The notes under the pieces are model-generated. The model had not been told where the DNA came from. It searched no databases and was given only the letters and a program-made list of their open reading frames with translations. The position numbers were made by a program, and so were the translations under genes. This document shows positions 16,966-25,825 of a DNA stretch of 64,000 nt, in pieces. The stretch's first letter is position 1, and every line of letters starts with the position of its first letter. Origin of the DNA: Streptomyces antnestii (GTDB lineage: Bacteria; Actinomycetota; Actinomycetes; Streptomycetales; Streptomycetaceae); assembly GCF_004005495.1 (NCBI RefSeq), contig NZ_RZYA01000008.1, forward strand, positions 248,001-312,000, written 5' to 3'.

Positions 16966-19107
16966 TCAGCGGGCGATGAAGAGGGCGTCGACAAGGGTGA
17001 CCTCGCCGGTCCCTTCCCTGATGAAGGCCGGGTTGAGGTCGGCTTCGACGATGAGGTCGCCCAGCTCCGCGGCCAGCGCGCCGAAGCGCACGATCACTTC
17101 GGCCAGCGGCCCGGCGTCGGTCGGCCGGGCGAGCCCGCGGTACCCGGACAGCAGCCGGCCGAGGTGGGTCCGGGCGATCATGTCGAGGGCACCCTGCGGC
17201 GACACGGGCGCCAGGTCCACGGCCCGGTCGCCCACCAGCTCCGCCAGGGACCCGCCGGATCCGGCGACGACCAGGGAGCCCAGCGGCTCCTCCCGCGTGA
17301 ATCCGAGGATCCCTTCGATGCTGCCGGTGACGGCCGCCTGGACCTCGTATCCGTCCACCTCGGCATGCGGGAGCGCCCGCATGCGTTCGCGGATCCCGCG
17401 GACCGCCGCACGCAGCGCGTCTTCATCCTCGATGCCGACCACCACGCCGCCGACGTCCACGCGGTGCGGGACGTCCTTCGACGCGATCTTCACCACCACC
17501 GGGAACCCGAGGTCATGCGCGAACGTGACCGCCTCGTCCTCGTCCCGCGCCAACCGGGACCGGACGTACGGCAGGCCGTAGGCGGAGACGATCCGCTGGA
17601 CGAGCGCGTGCGGGAGCGGCCCGTGATGCACGGCGATCTCCTCCCGAAGCTCCGCGAGCAGAGCGGCGGGAACCGTTGGTCCGGTGCCCTCAGCCGCGGA
17701 CCGCGGAACCGTACCCAGCGTGTTCAGTGCGGCCAGGGCGGGTTCCAGGCCACGCAGGATAGTCACGTTCGTGCCGGCGGTCAGTTCCGCGAGGAGCGGA
17801 TGGACCGGGGACGCCGTGCTGGACACCAGCACCACGGGCTTCGCGGACGGCCTCGCACCGTCCACGATCTGCCGTATGTGCTCCAGATAGTCGTGCCGTG
17901 GGGTGAGCGGCAGCTTCTCCTGGGCGTCCTGCACGACGACGACGGCGTCGACGGCAGGGTCCTCACCGACCGCTTCGACCGCCGGCGCCGTCCGGCGGGC
18001 CTCCTTGTCGATGCTGGCGCCGATGTCGACGGGGTTCTCCCCGGTGGTCCCCGGAAGCGCGGCTCTGACGCGCTCCACGGTGGCCGGGGCGAAGTCGGCG
18101 ATCGTCGCGCCCACCTCCGTGGCGATGTCGCACGCGAGCGCGCTCTGCCCGCCCGAGATGGACATGACCGCGAGCCGGTTGCCGCCCACGGGCCGCGAGC
18201 CGAGGCCCGAGTACAGCTGGAGGGTGGTCACCAGTTCGTCGTAGTCGCGGACCAGCGGCACACCCAGCTGCCGGAAGAGGGCCCGGTACGCGTCGTACCC
18301 GGTGACCAGGGCGCCGGTGTGCGCCTGGGTCGCCCGGCCGCCGGCCGACGTGCGCCCGACCTTGACGGCCACGATCCGCTTGCCCGCGGCCTGCACCCGC
18401 CGCACCGCCGCCCGGAACTTCTCCGGCTCCTTCAGCGACTCGAGCACCAAGCCCACGGCCGCCGTCTCGTCGTCGTCCGCCAGCCAGGAGAGGTAGTCGG
18501 CGGCGGACAGGGAGAGCTCGTTCCCGCTGGAGATCACGCGGGAGAACCCGAGGTCCGAGGTGGTGGTCACCGAGATCGCAGCGGATCCGGACTGTGTCAC
18601 GAGGGCGACGTTCCCGGTGTGGAAGTCGCCCCGGATGTGGGCGGTCCACAGGGGGGCGGCGTCGGCGGCGCTCAGCGTGCCGAGGCAGTTGGGGCCGTTG
18701 ACCACGATCTGCAGCTCCTCCAGGACCGACCGCAGCGCGGCGAGCTCCTCCTCGGAGAACCCGGCGGCCGGCAGCACGGCGGCGGGACAGCCGCGGGCCG
18801 CGAGCTCGCGGAGCACCCCCGCGGCGCGGGAGGCGCGCACGCTGACCACCGCGACGTCGACGTCGTCGGGCAGCTTCGCGACAGCCGGCACCGCCGGATA
18901 CCCCTCGAGCACGTCGGCGCGCGGATGCACGGGGACGACCATGCCCGCGAAGCCGAAGGTGCGGAGGTTCCGCAGCACCTGGTTGCCCAGGGTGTGACGC
19001 TCCGGCGAAGCGCCGATCACGGCGATGGTCTTCGGCCGCAGCAGCCCGGTGATGCCCCGGGTGATCTTCGCAGCGGCGTCCTTCTCGAAATCCACGGTGG
19101 CGGTCAC
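16966..19107 (-). CDS. NDP-forming acyl-CoA ligase (single-chain acetate-CoA ligase type)
   Basis: A 713-residue ligase activating a carboxylic acid to its CoA thioester through a phospho-histidine. The N-terminal CoA-binding Rossmann domain (LLRPKTIAVIGASPERHTLG) is followed by a succinyl-CoA-ligase-like flavodoxin region with the phospho-His in GGRATQAHTGALVTGYDAYR. The C-terminal ATP-grasp domain includes GLPYVRSRLARDEDEAVTFA and FPVVVKIASKDVPHRVDVGG. The start is the GTG at 19107, which overlaps the upstream stop by 4 bp (GTGA). Length fits the 700-residue single-chain ligases. In the operon it probably activates an acid formed by the upstream enzymes, feeding the separately encoded enoyl-CoA hydratase. 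Confidence 0.92.
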   Translation of the reverse strand: MTATVDFEKDAAAKITRGITGLLRPKTIAVIGASPERHTLGNQVLRNLRTFGFAGMVVPVHPRADVLEGYPAVPAVAKLPDDVDVAVVSVRASRAAGVLRELAARGCPAAVLPAAGFSEEELAALRSVLEELQIVVNGPNCLGTLSAADAAPLWTAHIRGDFHTGNVALVTQSGSAAISVTTTSDLGFSRVISSGNELSLSAADYLSWLADDDETAAVGLVLESLKEPEKFRAAVRRVQAAGKRIVAVKVGRTSAGGRATQAHTGALVTGYDAYRALFRQLGVPLVRDYDELVTTLQLYSGLGSRPVGGNRLAVMSISGGQSALACDIATEVGATIADFAPATVERVRAALPGTTGENPVDIGASIDKEARRTAPAVEAVGEDPAVDAVVVVQDAQEKLPLTPRHDYLEHIRQIVDGARPSAKPVVLVSSTASPVHPLLAELTAGTNVTILRGLEPALAALNTLGTVPRSAAEGTGPTVPAALLAELREEIAVHHGPLPHALVQRIVSAYGLPYVRSRLARDEDEAVTFAHDLGFPVVVKIASKDVPHRVDVGGVVVGIEDEDALRAAVRGIRERMRALPHAEVDGYEVQAAVTGSIEGILGFTREEPLGSLVVAGSGGSLAELVGDRAVDLAPVSPQGALDMIARTHLGRLLSGYRGLARPTDAGPLAEVIVRFGALAAELGDLIVEADLNPAFIREGTGEVTLVDALFIAR

Positions 19108-20012
19108 TCGATCCCCAGCACCCGGCAGGCGTTGCTGTACAGCCACTTCTCTTTGACCGACTCCTTGAGGGGCAGCGCCAGGTACTCGTCGATGATGTCC
19201 TCCATGGACATGCCGAGCAGGCCCCAGGAGAGCCCCACCATGACCTTGTCCTGGATCAGGGTGTTGCCGAATTGCATGAACTGCTCCCAGCCGGACCCGG
19301 GCCGGCCGAGGTACTTGGGCCGGTGCGCGGCGGTGTCGCAGAACAGGTTCGGGTGGCGACGCAGCAGGCCCACCATGTCGTTGATCCACGGCCAGCCGCT
19401 GAGGCCCGCGATGATGGTCAGCTCGGGGAAGTCCATGGCGATCGTGTCGAGGTGACGGGGGTGGGCCAGGTCGTAGGGCCGGTCGTTGGCGTAGGGCATG
19501 GAGGTGTAGATGCGCACCGGGATCCCTAGTTCCACGGCCTTCGCATACAGGGGGTAGTACCGGCGGTCGCTCGGCGAGACGACGTCGTACAGGGCCGCCA
19601 CGGAGAGGCCGCCTATGCCCTCCTCGCGGACCAGCCGCTCGAGCTCGCGGACTGCCCGCATGCCGTCATAGGGGCTCAGGTGGGCGAAGCCGATGAACCG
19701 GTCCGGGAACGCCTGGACCACTTCGGCGGTGACCGCGTTGGACGCCGCCGCCACCACGCTCTTGACCACGCCGGCCTGGTCCATGAGTTTCACCAGCTCA
19801 GCGGCCCGTTCGGCCGGCGGGCGGGTGTCAGTCACGGCGTTCACGGCCGGTGCGTCCGGGGTGTCCGAGCGAGTGAAGACGGTGTCGTAGTTGGACCAGC
19901 CGTACCCCTGCGGGTTCGGCAGGCGGTCCGGTCCGGCGGGGCCCCTCTGCCCGGTTCCCGGGTGCTCCCCGTCTCCACCGGGGAGCACGGTTTCGAGGTC
20001 GATGACACGCAC
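19104..20012 (-). CDS. Amidohydrolase-2-like protein lacking the N-terminal HxH
   Basis: A 302-residue protein with the TIM-barrel organisation of the amidohydrolase-2/ACMSD group: ELVKLMDQAGVVKSVVAA, FPDRFIGFAHLSPYDGMRAV, YYPLYAKAVELGIPVRIY, FPELTIIAGLSGWPW, NLFCDTAAHRPKYL, and YLALPLKESVKEKWLYSNAC with VLGIE at the end. The start is the GTG at 20012, after AAGGAG. The usual metal-binding HxH of strand 1 (IDxHxH) is replaced by VIDLETVLPGG, and the usual GHxG of strand 5 is AGLSGW, so the standard metal site appears absent. It may be a non-metal hydrolase, decarboxylase or structural homologue. It is coupled to the acyl-CoA ligase gene by a 4-bp overlap. Confidence 0.82.
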   Translation of the reverse strand: MRVIDLETVLPGGDGEHPGTGQRGPAGPDRLPNPQGYGWSNYDTVFTRSDTPDAPAVNAVTDTRPPAERAAELVKLMDQAGVVKSVVAAASNAVTAEVVQAFPDRFIGFAHLSPYDGMRAVRELERLVREEGIGGLSVAALYDVVSPSDRRYYPLYAKAVELGIPVRIYTSMPYANDRPYDLAHPRHLDTIAMDFPELTIIAGLSGWPWINDMVGLLRRHPNLFCDTAAHRPKYLGRPGSGWEQFMQFGNTLIQDKVMVGLSWGLLGMSMEDIIDEYLALPLKESVKEKWLYSNACRVLGIE

Positions 20013-20030
20013 GTGGGTTCTCCTTGCTGA

Positions 20031-20067
20031 TTCGGTGGTGTTCAGGACTGGTTCGGTGGTGTTCAGG
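20031..20067. repeat. 21-bp tandem duplication in the intercistronic gap
   Basis: TTCGGTGGTGTTCAGG occurs at 20031-20046 and 20052-20067, i.e. a 21-bp period repeated once. It spans the stop of the dehydrogenase gene, so an identical second stop context follows the first. Confidence 0.75.
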
Positions 20068-21049
20068 CGGCCGGCGCGGGTGTCGGCGCGGTGAAGACGA
20101 TCTTGAGCTGGCCGGGCCTCGGGGCGGCGGCTCGTTCGTAGGCGCCGTTGATGTCGTCCGGCCCGACGACGTCGGTGACGTAGGCGGAGGCCAGCCGCGG
20201 GTGCCGGGCGAGGTATTCGCCGGCTTCGGCGAGCCAGCGGCGGCGGTCTCGCGTGAGGCCGGAGCGCAGGGTGAGGTCCTTGGCGAGGAAGCGGTCCATG
20301 TCGAGCGGGTAGATCGGCTCGTCGGGGATGCCGAAGTAGTAGATCTGCCCGCCGTGAGCCACCGCCTCGACGGCGTCGTTGAGGGTGGCGGTCTGGTGCC
20401 CGATCGCCTCGACCACGATGTCGGGGCGCTCGTCCTCGGCGAGGGCGCGGGCCCACCGGTCGGCGGACGCCCACACCATCTCGTCGACCCCGAAGTCGGC
20501 GGCTGCGTCCCGGCGGTCCACCCGGTCCACGCCGATGACCCGCGCCGCTCCGGCGGTCTTGAGCACGTGGCTGAACAGGACCCCGATCGGCCCCTGGCCC
20601 ATGACTGCGACGGTGCGGCCCGTGACGGCGCCCAGCCGGTCCACCGCGGCGAGCACGCACGCGAGGGGCTGCAGCATGATGGCCTCCTCGGCCGCCAGGC
20701 TCCCGTCGAAACCTGTCAGGCCCTCGCCGCGGGTGACGACGTACTCGGCGATCGCGTCGTAGTTGGTCGCCCAGCCGACCACGGTCTCGCCAGGGCGCAC
20801 GTCCTGGTGTTCGGAGGCGACCACCACTCCCACCACCTCGTGCCCGGGGAATCCCGCCGGGCCGGGGAGATGCGTGTGCTGTGGGGCGTCGATCTGCCGC
20901 ATGCCTCGGAAGAACTGAAGATCGCTCCCGCAGATCCCGCCCACAAGAGTCCGGAGCAGCACGTCACCGGGCCCGAGATCCGCCTGGTCGGGCTCCGGTG
21001 CGTCGTACGGCGCGAAGCGTTGCGGCGCCATCAAGCGCATCGCCCACAT
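20063..21049 (-). CDS. Zinc-dependent alcohol dehydrogenase (MDR family)
   Basis: A 328-residue medium-chain dehydrogenase/reductase. The GroES-like domain carries the zinc-ligand motif GICGSDLQFFRGM (Cys) and GFPGHEVVGVVV (His-Glu). The nucleotide-binding domain has GRTVAVMGQGPIGVLFSHVL (GxGxxG) and an acidic residue after the second strand (IGVDRVD), suggesting NAD(H) preference. The four-cysteine structural zinc loop seems to be missing. ATG 21049 directly follows the TGA of the TPP enzyme gene (TGAATG), so translation is coupled. A role interconverting an alcohol and the aldehyde or ketone produced by the TPP lyase is plausible. Confidence 0.9.
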   Translation of the reverse strand: MWAMRLMAPQRFAPYDAPEPDQADLGPGDVLLRTLVGGICGSDLQFFRGMRQIDAPQHTHLPGPAGFPGHEVVGVVVASEHQDVRPGETVVGWATNYDAIAEYVVTRGEGLTGFDGSLAAEEAIMLQPLACVLAAVDRLGAVTGRTVAVMGQGPIGVLFSHVLKTAGAARVIGVDRVDRRDAAADFGVDEMVWASADRWARALAEDERPDIVVEAIGHQTATLNDAVEAVAHGGQIYYFGIPDEPIYPLDMDRFLAKDLTLRSGLTRDRRRWLAEAGEYLARHPRLASAYVTDVVGPDDINGAYERAAAPRPGQLKIVFTAPTPAPAA

Positions 21050-22648
21050 TCAGATCATCCCGTCCGGGCTGATGCGGATGTCGATGAGCAGCGGCCCGCT
21101 CCGTGCGGCGATGGCGTTCTTGATGGCGTGCAGCTCGTGCAGGGTGGTGACGGTGACGCCGGTGCCGCCGAGCGCCGTCGCCACGCCTTCGAAGCCGGGC
21201 CAGTCGAAGAGGGTCAGGTCCGGGTTCTTCCCCAGGTCCCGGAACTGGACCTCCTCCGCGCCGTAGCAGCCGTCGTTGAGGACCACGCAGATCAGGTCCC
21301 TGCCGTAGCGGACGGCCGTGTTGAACTCGGTGAGCCCGGTCATCATGAAGCCACCGTCGCCGCAGATGAGCAGCGTGGGCCGCGCGGGACGGGCGAAGCT
21401 CGCACCGATGGCGGTGCCCATGCCGATGCCCACCGCACCGTAGCTGGCGCCGTAGATGTAGGAGCGGGCGTCGGGCGCGTGGACCCGACGGACGGTCTCC
21501 TCCATGAACCGTCCCACGTCCACGGCGAGGGTGCGGTCCACAGGCACCACTTCGTCGATGACGGACAGGGCGGTGCGGAGGTCGACGACGCCGTCGCCAC
21601 TGCTGTCGCGGTATCCGTCGTCGCGGAGTCCGGCAAGGAGGCCGGCGGCCTCTTCGTGGAAGCGGGTGGGGGCGATCCCGGCGAGGTCGAGGAAGCCCAC
21701 GATCGCCTGTGCCACGTCCGCGGCGTCACCGGCGATCACGGCGTCGACGTCCAGGTTCGCGCCGAGGCGGGCCGGGTCGGCGTCGCATTCGATGACGGCC
21801 TTGCCGCGGAAGAGCGCGCCGCGCTCGGTGGTGAGCTTGGACAGGCTCGCGCCGAGGGCGATGATGCAGTCCGCGCGGTCGATGACCGTGGAGCCTTCGG
21901 GGCCGGCGAGGCTGCCGCAGATGCCGATGGAGCGGGGGTCCCCGCGGAACAGTTCCTTGGCGCGGAGGGTGGTCGCGACGGGTGCGCCGATGCGGTCCGC
22001 TAGCGCGAGGATGCTGTCCCCGGCGCCGCTGAGCACCGCGCCGTGGCCGGCCAGGACGAGCGGTCGGCGCGCGACGCTGATGATGCCGAGTGCCGCGTCC
22101 ATCTCGTCCTTGTCGAGGACGGCGGGTGGCACCTCGGCCGCGCCTTCCGGTGTGCGGTACAGGACGTCGTCGTGCTGGATCTCCACCGGGACGTTGAGGA
22201 CGATGGGGCGTCGCTCACGGCGCGCACGATGGAACGCGTTCGCGACGTCGTGGAGCACGGAGTGGCGGGATTCGACGGCGATGAAGCCGGCGCCGGTGGG
22301 CGCGATGTACTCCGCCTGTTCGATGTACTGCTTGTTCTCCGTGTCCCGGGTGTCGCCGGCGAGGAGGACCAGGGGTGTCCCGGCGCTGACGGCGTCGCGG
22401 AGGGCGGTGATGGTGTTGGTCAGACCTGGGCCCTGGGTGACGGTGGCGACGCCGACTTCCCCGCCCGCCTGGGCGTAGCCGTTCGCCATGGTGACGGCTC
22501 CGAATTCGTTCGCCGCGGCCACGTAGTTCAGGCCGAGTTCGTGGACGAAGTGGTCGATGATCAGGAGGTTCCCCTCCCCCATCAGCCCGAAGATCGTGTC
22601 CACGCCGTGGTCGGCGAAGGCCTTCGCCACGGCTGCGCCGAGTTTCAC
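21050..22648 (-). CDS. Thiamine-pyrophosphate-dependent enzyme (acetolactate synthase/decarboxylase-like)
   Basis: A 532-residue three-domain TPP enzyme. The PYR domain contains the catalytic Glu in AAANEFGAVTMANGYAQ. The central domain starts near PAVLDKDEMDAALGII. The PP domain has the TPP/Mg motif LICGDGGFMMTGLTEFNTAV...LNDGCYG (GDG to N). Relatives include acetolactate synthase, benzoylformate decarboxylase and 2-hydroxyacyl-CoA lyase. Sequence alone does not separate these, but the neighbouring hydroxyacid oxidase and acyl-CoA ligase favour a 2-oxo-acid decarboxylase or a 2-hydroxyacyl-CoA lyase over branched-chain biosynthesis. The ATG overlaps the ABC-ATPase stop (22645-22648, ATGA). 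No regulatory ilvN-like subunit lies beside it. Confidence 0.9.
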   Translation of the reverse strand: MKLGAAVAKAFADHGVDTIFGLMGEGNLLIIDHFVHELGLNYVAAANEFGAVTMANGYAQAGGEVGVATVTQGPGLTNTITALRDAVSAGTPLVLLAGDTRDTENKQYIEQAEYIAPTGAGFIAVESRHSVLHDVANAFHRARRERRPIVLNVPVEIQHDDVLYRTPEGAAEVPPAVLDKDEMDAALGIISVARRPLVLAGHGAVLSGAGDSILALADRIGAPVATTLRAKELFRGDPRSIGICGSLAGPEGSTVIDRADCIIALGASLSKLTTERGALFRGKAVIECDADPARLGANLDVDAVIAGDAADVAQAIVGFLDLAGIAPTRFHEEAAGLLAGLRDDGYRDSSGDGVVDLRTALSVIDEVVPVDRTLAVDVGRFMEETVRRVHAPDARSYIYGASYGAVGIGMGTAIGASFARPARPTLLICGDGGFMMTGLTEFNTAVRYGRDLICVVLNDGCYGAEEVQFRDLGKNPDLTLFDWPGFEGVATALGGTGVTVTTLHELHAIKNAIAARSGPLLIDIRISPDGMI

Positions 22649-23484
22649 GCTGATGCCCTTCTCTCACTCATAGCGCGGGCCAGGAACGCCCTGGTGCGCT
22701 CTTCCTCGGGGTTGGACAGGACCTCGGGCGCCGGCCCCTGTTCCACGACTTTCCCGTCGCTCATGAACGTCACCGTGTCCGCGACGTCCTGGGCGAAGCC
22801 CATCTCATGGGTGACCACCACCATGGTCATGCCGTCCCGGGCCAGCTGTTTCATGACGGAGAGGACCTCGCCCACCAGTTCAGGGTCCAGGGCGGAGGTG
22901 GGCTCGTCGAAGAGCATCAGCTTGGGGTCCATGGCGAGGGCCCGGGCGATGGCGATGCGCTGCTTCTGGCCGCCGGAGAGCTGGGCCGGGTACGCCCGCA
23001 CCTTGTCGCTGAGGCCCACCCGTTCCAGCAGCTCGTAGGCGCGGGCCTTCGCCTGCGCCGCCGGGATTTTCCGGACGCCGCGGGGCGCTTCGATGATGTT
23101 CTCCAGGACGTTCTTGTGCGGGAACAGGTTGAAGTTCTGGAACACCATGCCGATCTGCTCGCGATTGCGGCAGACCTCGGCGTCGCGGAGTTCGTGGAGG
23201 CGCCCGTCCACCTCCCGGTAGCCGACGGTCTTGCCATCCACATGGATGCGGCCGGCGTCGATCTTCTCCAGGTGGTTGATACAGCGCAGGAAGGTGGTCT
23301 TGCCGGAGCCGGAGGGTCCGATGATCACGGAGACCTCGCCGCGCTGCACTTCGAAATCGACGCCGCGGATGATCTCCAGGGGGCCGTACCGCTTGTAGAC
23401 GCCGGCGGCTTTGACCATGGGGCCGTCGTGGCGCTCTGTGGAGGGGGCTGTGGCTGCGCGCCTGCGGAACATCATGCGGGTCAC
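22645..23484 (-). CDS. Polar amino acid ABC transporter ATP-binding protein
   Basis: A 279-residue ATPase of the glutamine/glutamate (GlnQ/HisP) family, energising import. Walker A is IIGPSGSGKTTFLRCIN, the Q-loop MVFQNFNLFPHKNVLENI, the signature LSGGQKQRIAIARALA, Walker B LMLFDEPTSALDPELVGEV and the switch His VVTHEMGFA. The first 22 residues are a basic extension; an internal Met (VKAAGVYKRYG) is an alternative start. It lies 3 bp after the permease gene and overlaps the TPP-enzyme gene by 4 bp, so transport and catabolism are transcribed together. Confidence 0.94.
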   Translation of the reverse strand: MTRMMFRRRAATAPSTERHDGPMVKAAGVYKRYGPLEIIRGVDFEVQRGEVSVIIGPSGSGKTTFLRCINHLEKIDAGRIHVDGKTVGYREVDGRLHELRDAEVCRNREQIGMVFQNFNLFPHKNVLENIIEAPRGVRKIPAAQAKARAYELLERVGLSDKVRAYPAQLSGGQKQRIAIARALAMDPKLMLFDEPTSALDPELVGEVLSVMKQLARDGMTMVVVTHEMGFAQDVADTVTFMSDGKVVEQGPAPEVLSNPEEERTRAFLARAMSERRASA

Positions 23485-23487
23485 CTC

Positions 23488-24471
23488 TCAGGCATTCGGC
23501 GGGAGTTGGCGCATGCCGGGGTGGAAGTCGTCGAGCATCCGGCGGAGCCGCTGGAGCGGGGTGAGGGGTTGATTCCGCACAGAGCCGCGCGAGTAGCGGC
23601 GTTCCACGTAGTACTGACCCACGGTCAGGATGGACGTGACCACCAGATACCAGAGGCTCGCGACGATCAGCAGGGGGACGGTGTCGTAGGTGGAGGCGTA
23701 GATCAGCTGGACGGAGTGCAGGAGTTCGACGACAGTGATGACGCTTGCCAGGGAGGACATCTTGAGCATGCCGATGGTCTGGCTGCCGGTGGGCGGGATG
23801 ATGACCTTCATGGCCTGGGGCAGGATGATGCGGAACATGGCGCGACGGCGCGTCATGCCCAGGGACTGGGCGGCTTCCTCCTGGCCTTCGTCCACGGAGA
23901 GGATGCCGGCCCGGACGATCTCGCACATGTACGCGGCCTCGTGGAGGCCCAGGCCGAGCAGGGCCGCCAGGAACGGGGTGATGAAGGTGTTGGCGTCCAG
24001 GGAGACGAAGACCGGGCCGAACGGGATACCGATGTCGATCCGCGGGAACATGTAGCTGAGGTTGAACCAGAACAGGAGCTGGACCAGCACGGGGGTTCCG
24101 CGGAAGAACCAGATGTAGAGGGCGCTGGCGCCGGAGAGCATCGCGTTACTGGAGAGGCGCATGACGGCGAGGACGACACCGCCGATGATGCCGATGGCCA
24201 TGGCGGCCACGGTGAGCTCCAGGGTCATGAGCAGGCCGTTGAAGATGTTCGGGGACAGGAAGTACTGGCCCACCACCTCCCAGCCGAGGCGGGTCTGCAT
24301 CAGATGGCCGCGCTGGATCTTCTCGAATCCCAGCGTGTACACGCCCCAGGCGGCGATGAGGGTGAGCACCACCACCGCCACCCACCGCCCGGGGCGGGGA
24401 ACCGGGACCGGCTTCTCATCGATGAATGTGGGCCCGGCGACAGGCCTGGTCTTCTCCTGGGGATCCGTCAT
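23488..24471 (-). CDS. Polar amino acid ABC transporter permease
   Basis: A 327-residue inner-membrane permease of the HisM/GlnP family. The start is the ATG at 24471 (MTDPQEKTRP), preceded by GGAAGGAGC; the longer frame lacks support. After a cytoplasmic N-terminus come membrane helices, with the family motif NGLLMTLELTVAAMAIGIIG and the EAA loop EEAAQSLGMTRRRAMFRIIL, which docks the ATPase. LVQLLFWFNLSYMFPR lies in an outer loop. The C-terminus (RRYSRGSVRNQPLTPLQRLR) is basic. It is co-transcribed between the binding protein (68 bp upstream) and the ATPase. Confidence 0.94.
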   Translation of the reverse strand: MTDPQEKTRPVAGPTFIDEKPVPVPRPGRWVAVVVLTLIAAWGVYTLGFEKIQRGHLMQTRLGWEVVGQYFLSPNIFNGLLMTLELTVAAMAIGIIGGVVLAVMRLSSNAMLSGASALYIWFFRGTPVLVQLLFWFNLSYMFPRIDIGIPFGPVFVSLDANTFITPFLAALLGLGLHEAAYMCEIVRAGILSVDEGQEEAAQSLGMTRRRAMFRIILPQAMKVIIPPTGSQTIGMLKMSSLASVITVVELLHSVQLIYASTYDTVPLLIVASLWYLVVTSILTVGQYYVERRYSRGSVRNQPLTPLQRLRRMLDDFHPGMRQLPPNA

Positions 24472-24539
24472 GGTCCCGGCTCCTTCCGGCATCTTCAACT
24501 CCTGTTCAGTCAGCGTGAGTCGGCTGCGTCGGGCCCGGA

Positions 24540-25541
24540 TCAGCCGGCGGATCCCGTGTCGTTGATGGCCGGCTGCTTGATCATGATGGGCGAGACGCCC
24601 CAGTCGTCGAAGATCTTGGCGTAGGAGCCGTCGGCCACCATCTCCTCCAGGGCCTTCTGGATGGCCTTGTCCAGGCCGGAGCCCTTCGGAACGGCGATGC
24701 TGCTGGGGATGTCGGCGGCGATGGTGGAGCCGGTGAGTTTGAACTGGCCATTGGTCTGCTTGATCAGGTAGTTGATGGTCTCCTGGCTGTCGAAGCCGAC
24801 GTCGGCGCGGCCGCTGCTGACGGCGAGGGTCTCTTCGCTGCCGTTGCCGAAGGTGAGGACCTTGACGGCGGGTTTGCCGTCGGCTGTGCACTTCTTGGAC
24901 TGGTCCTCCAGCATGGTCTGCAGAGTGGTGCCGAGCTGGACGGCGACGCCTGCACCGCAGAGGCTGTCAAGGCCGTCGTAGCTCTTGGAGGACTTGTTGC
25001 TGGTGAAGAGGGTGGAGCCGATCTTGGCGTAGGAGACGAAGTCGGCCTTCTCCAGGCGTTCCTTCTTGGCGTACATGCCGGCCTGGCCCACGTCGATCCG
25101 GCCGGAGGCGAGGCCGGGGATGATGGTGTCGAAGCCGGCGTTCTCCAGTTCCAGGGTGATGCCGAGCTTCTGGCCGATCCCCTTGATGAGGTCCGCCTGG
25201 TAGCCCAGGATCGTCTTGCCGTCCTTGTCGATGTACTCGCCGGGAGGGGTGGAGGCGTCCAGGCCGATCACCAACTTGCCCTTGTCCTTGTACTTCTGCG
25301 GGAGCAACTCGGCGGCCTTGCCGGCCTTGGAGGGATCGGCGGGTGAGATGTTGCCCTTGGCGGAGGCGCCGGCGGTGGAACCACCCGGGGCGGCGCCGGA
25401 GGCGGAGGGGCTGCTGGTGGCGTCGGCGCTGGAGCCGCAGGCGCTCAGCGTGAGTGCGACGGCGATCCCGGCGGCGCCGACGACGGCGGCTCGCAGCCTG
25501 GCCGGGTGAACGGGTGGGGTGTCCTGGGTCTTGAACAGCAT
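24540..25541 (-). CDS. Amino-acid-type ABC transporter substrate-binding lipoprotein
   Basis: A 333-residue lipoprotein. ATG 25541 is chosen after AAAGGAG; the open frame upstream is basic noise. The lipobox LTLSAC is followed by a Ser/Gly/Ala-rich linker, then a periplasmic-binding-protein-3 (glutamine/glutamate-binding) fold: LVIGLDASTPPGEYIDKDG, GYQADLIKGIGQKLGITLEL, IIPGLASGRIDVGQAGMYAK, then LDSLCGAGVAVQLGTTLQ and VKVLTFGNGSEETLAVSSGR. It captures the compound that the operon degrades; this may be an amino acid or another small carboxylate, since the fold also binds opines and aromatic acids. It is the first gene of the operon, so its 5' region should carry the operon promoter. Confidence 0.93.
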   Translation of the reverse strand: MLFKTQDTPPVHPARLRAAVVGAAGIAVALTLSACGSSADATSSPSASGAAPGGSTAGASAKGNISPADPSKAGKAAELLPQKYKDKGKLVIGLDASTPPGEYIDKDGKTILGYQADLIKGIGQKLGITLELENAGFDTIIPGLASGRIDVGQAGMYAKKERLEKADFVSYAKIGSTLFTSNKSSKSYDGLDSLCGAGVAVQLGTTLQTMLEDQSKKCTADGKPAVKVLTFGNGSEETLAVSSGRADVGFDSQETINYLIKQTNGQFKLTGSTIAADIPSSIAVPKGSGLDKAIQKALEEMVADGSYAKIFDDWGVSPIMIKQPAINDTGSAG

Positions 25542-25825
25542 GCGTGAACTCCTTTGGTCGCGCACGTGGTTGAGATGTGACGGTGTGGACGGTGTGCTGG
25601 TGTGAGGCCGCGGCCGGCGGCGGGTCTGACGAGGTCCACCGAGGATCCGATTTCTCATCGCTTGATCACCTGGGCGGAGATCGGATTGTCAGTGAGGCCA
25701 GGCTCGGCGCGACTGGCGTTCGCTTGGCGCAGCCAATTGGCCTGCAACTACGGGTGAGCGCGATGTTGCCGCTCTGCGAGCCGAACCCGATCCGGCGAGT
25801 TCGAGGTGTTCGACATCGGTCAGGT

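Noticed and set aside
16909..19455. 848-codon plus-strand frame
   Set aside because: Antisense shadow of the acyl-CoA ligase gene, with no domain and extreme Gly/Arg/His composition.
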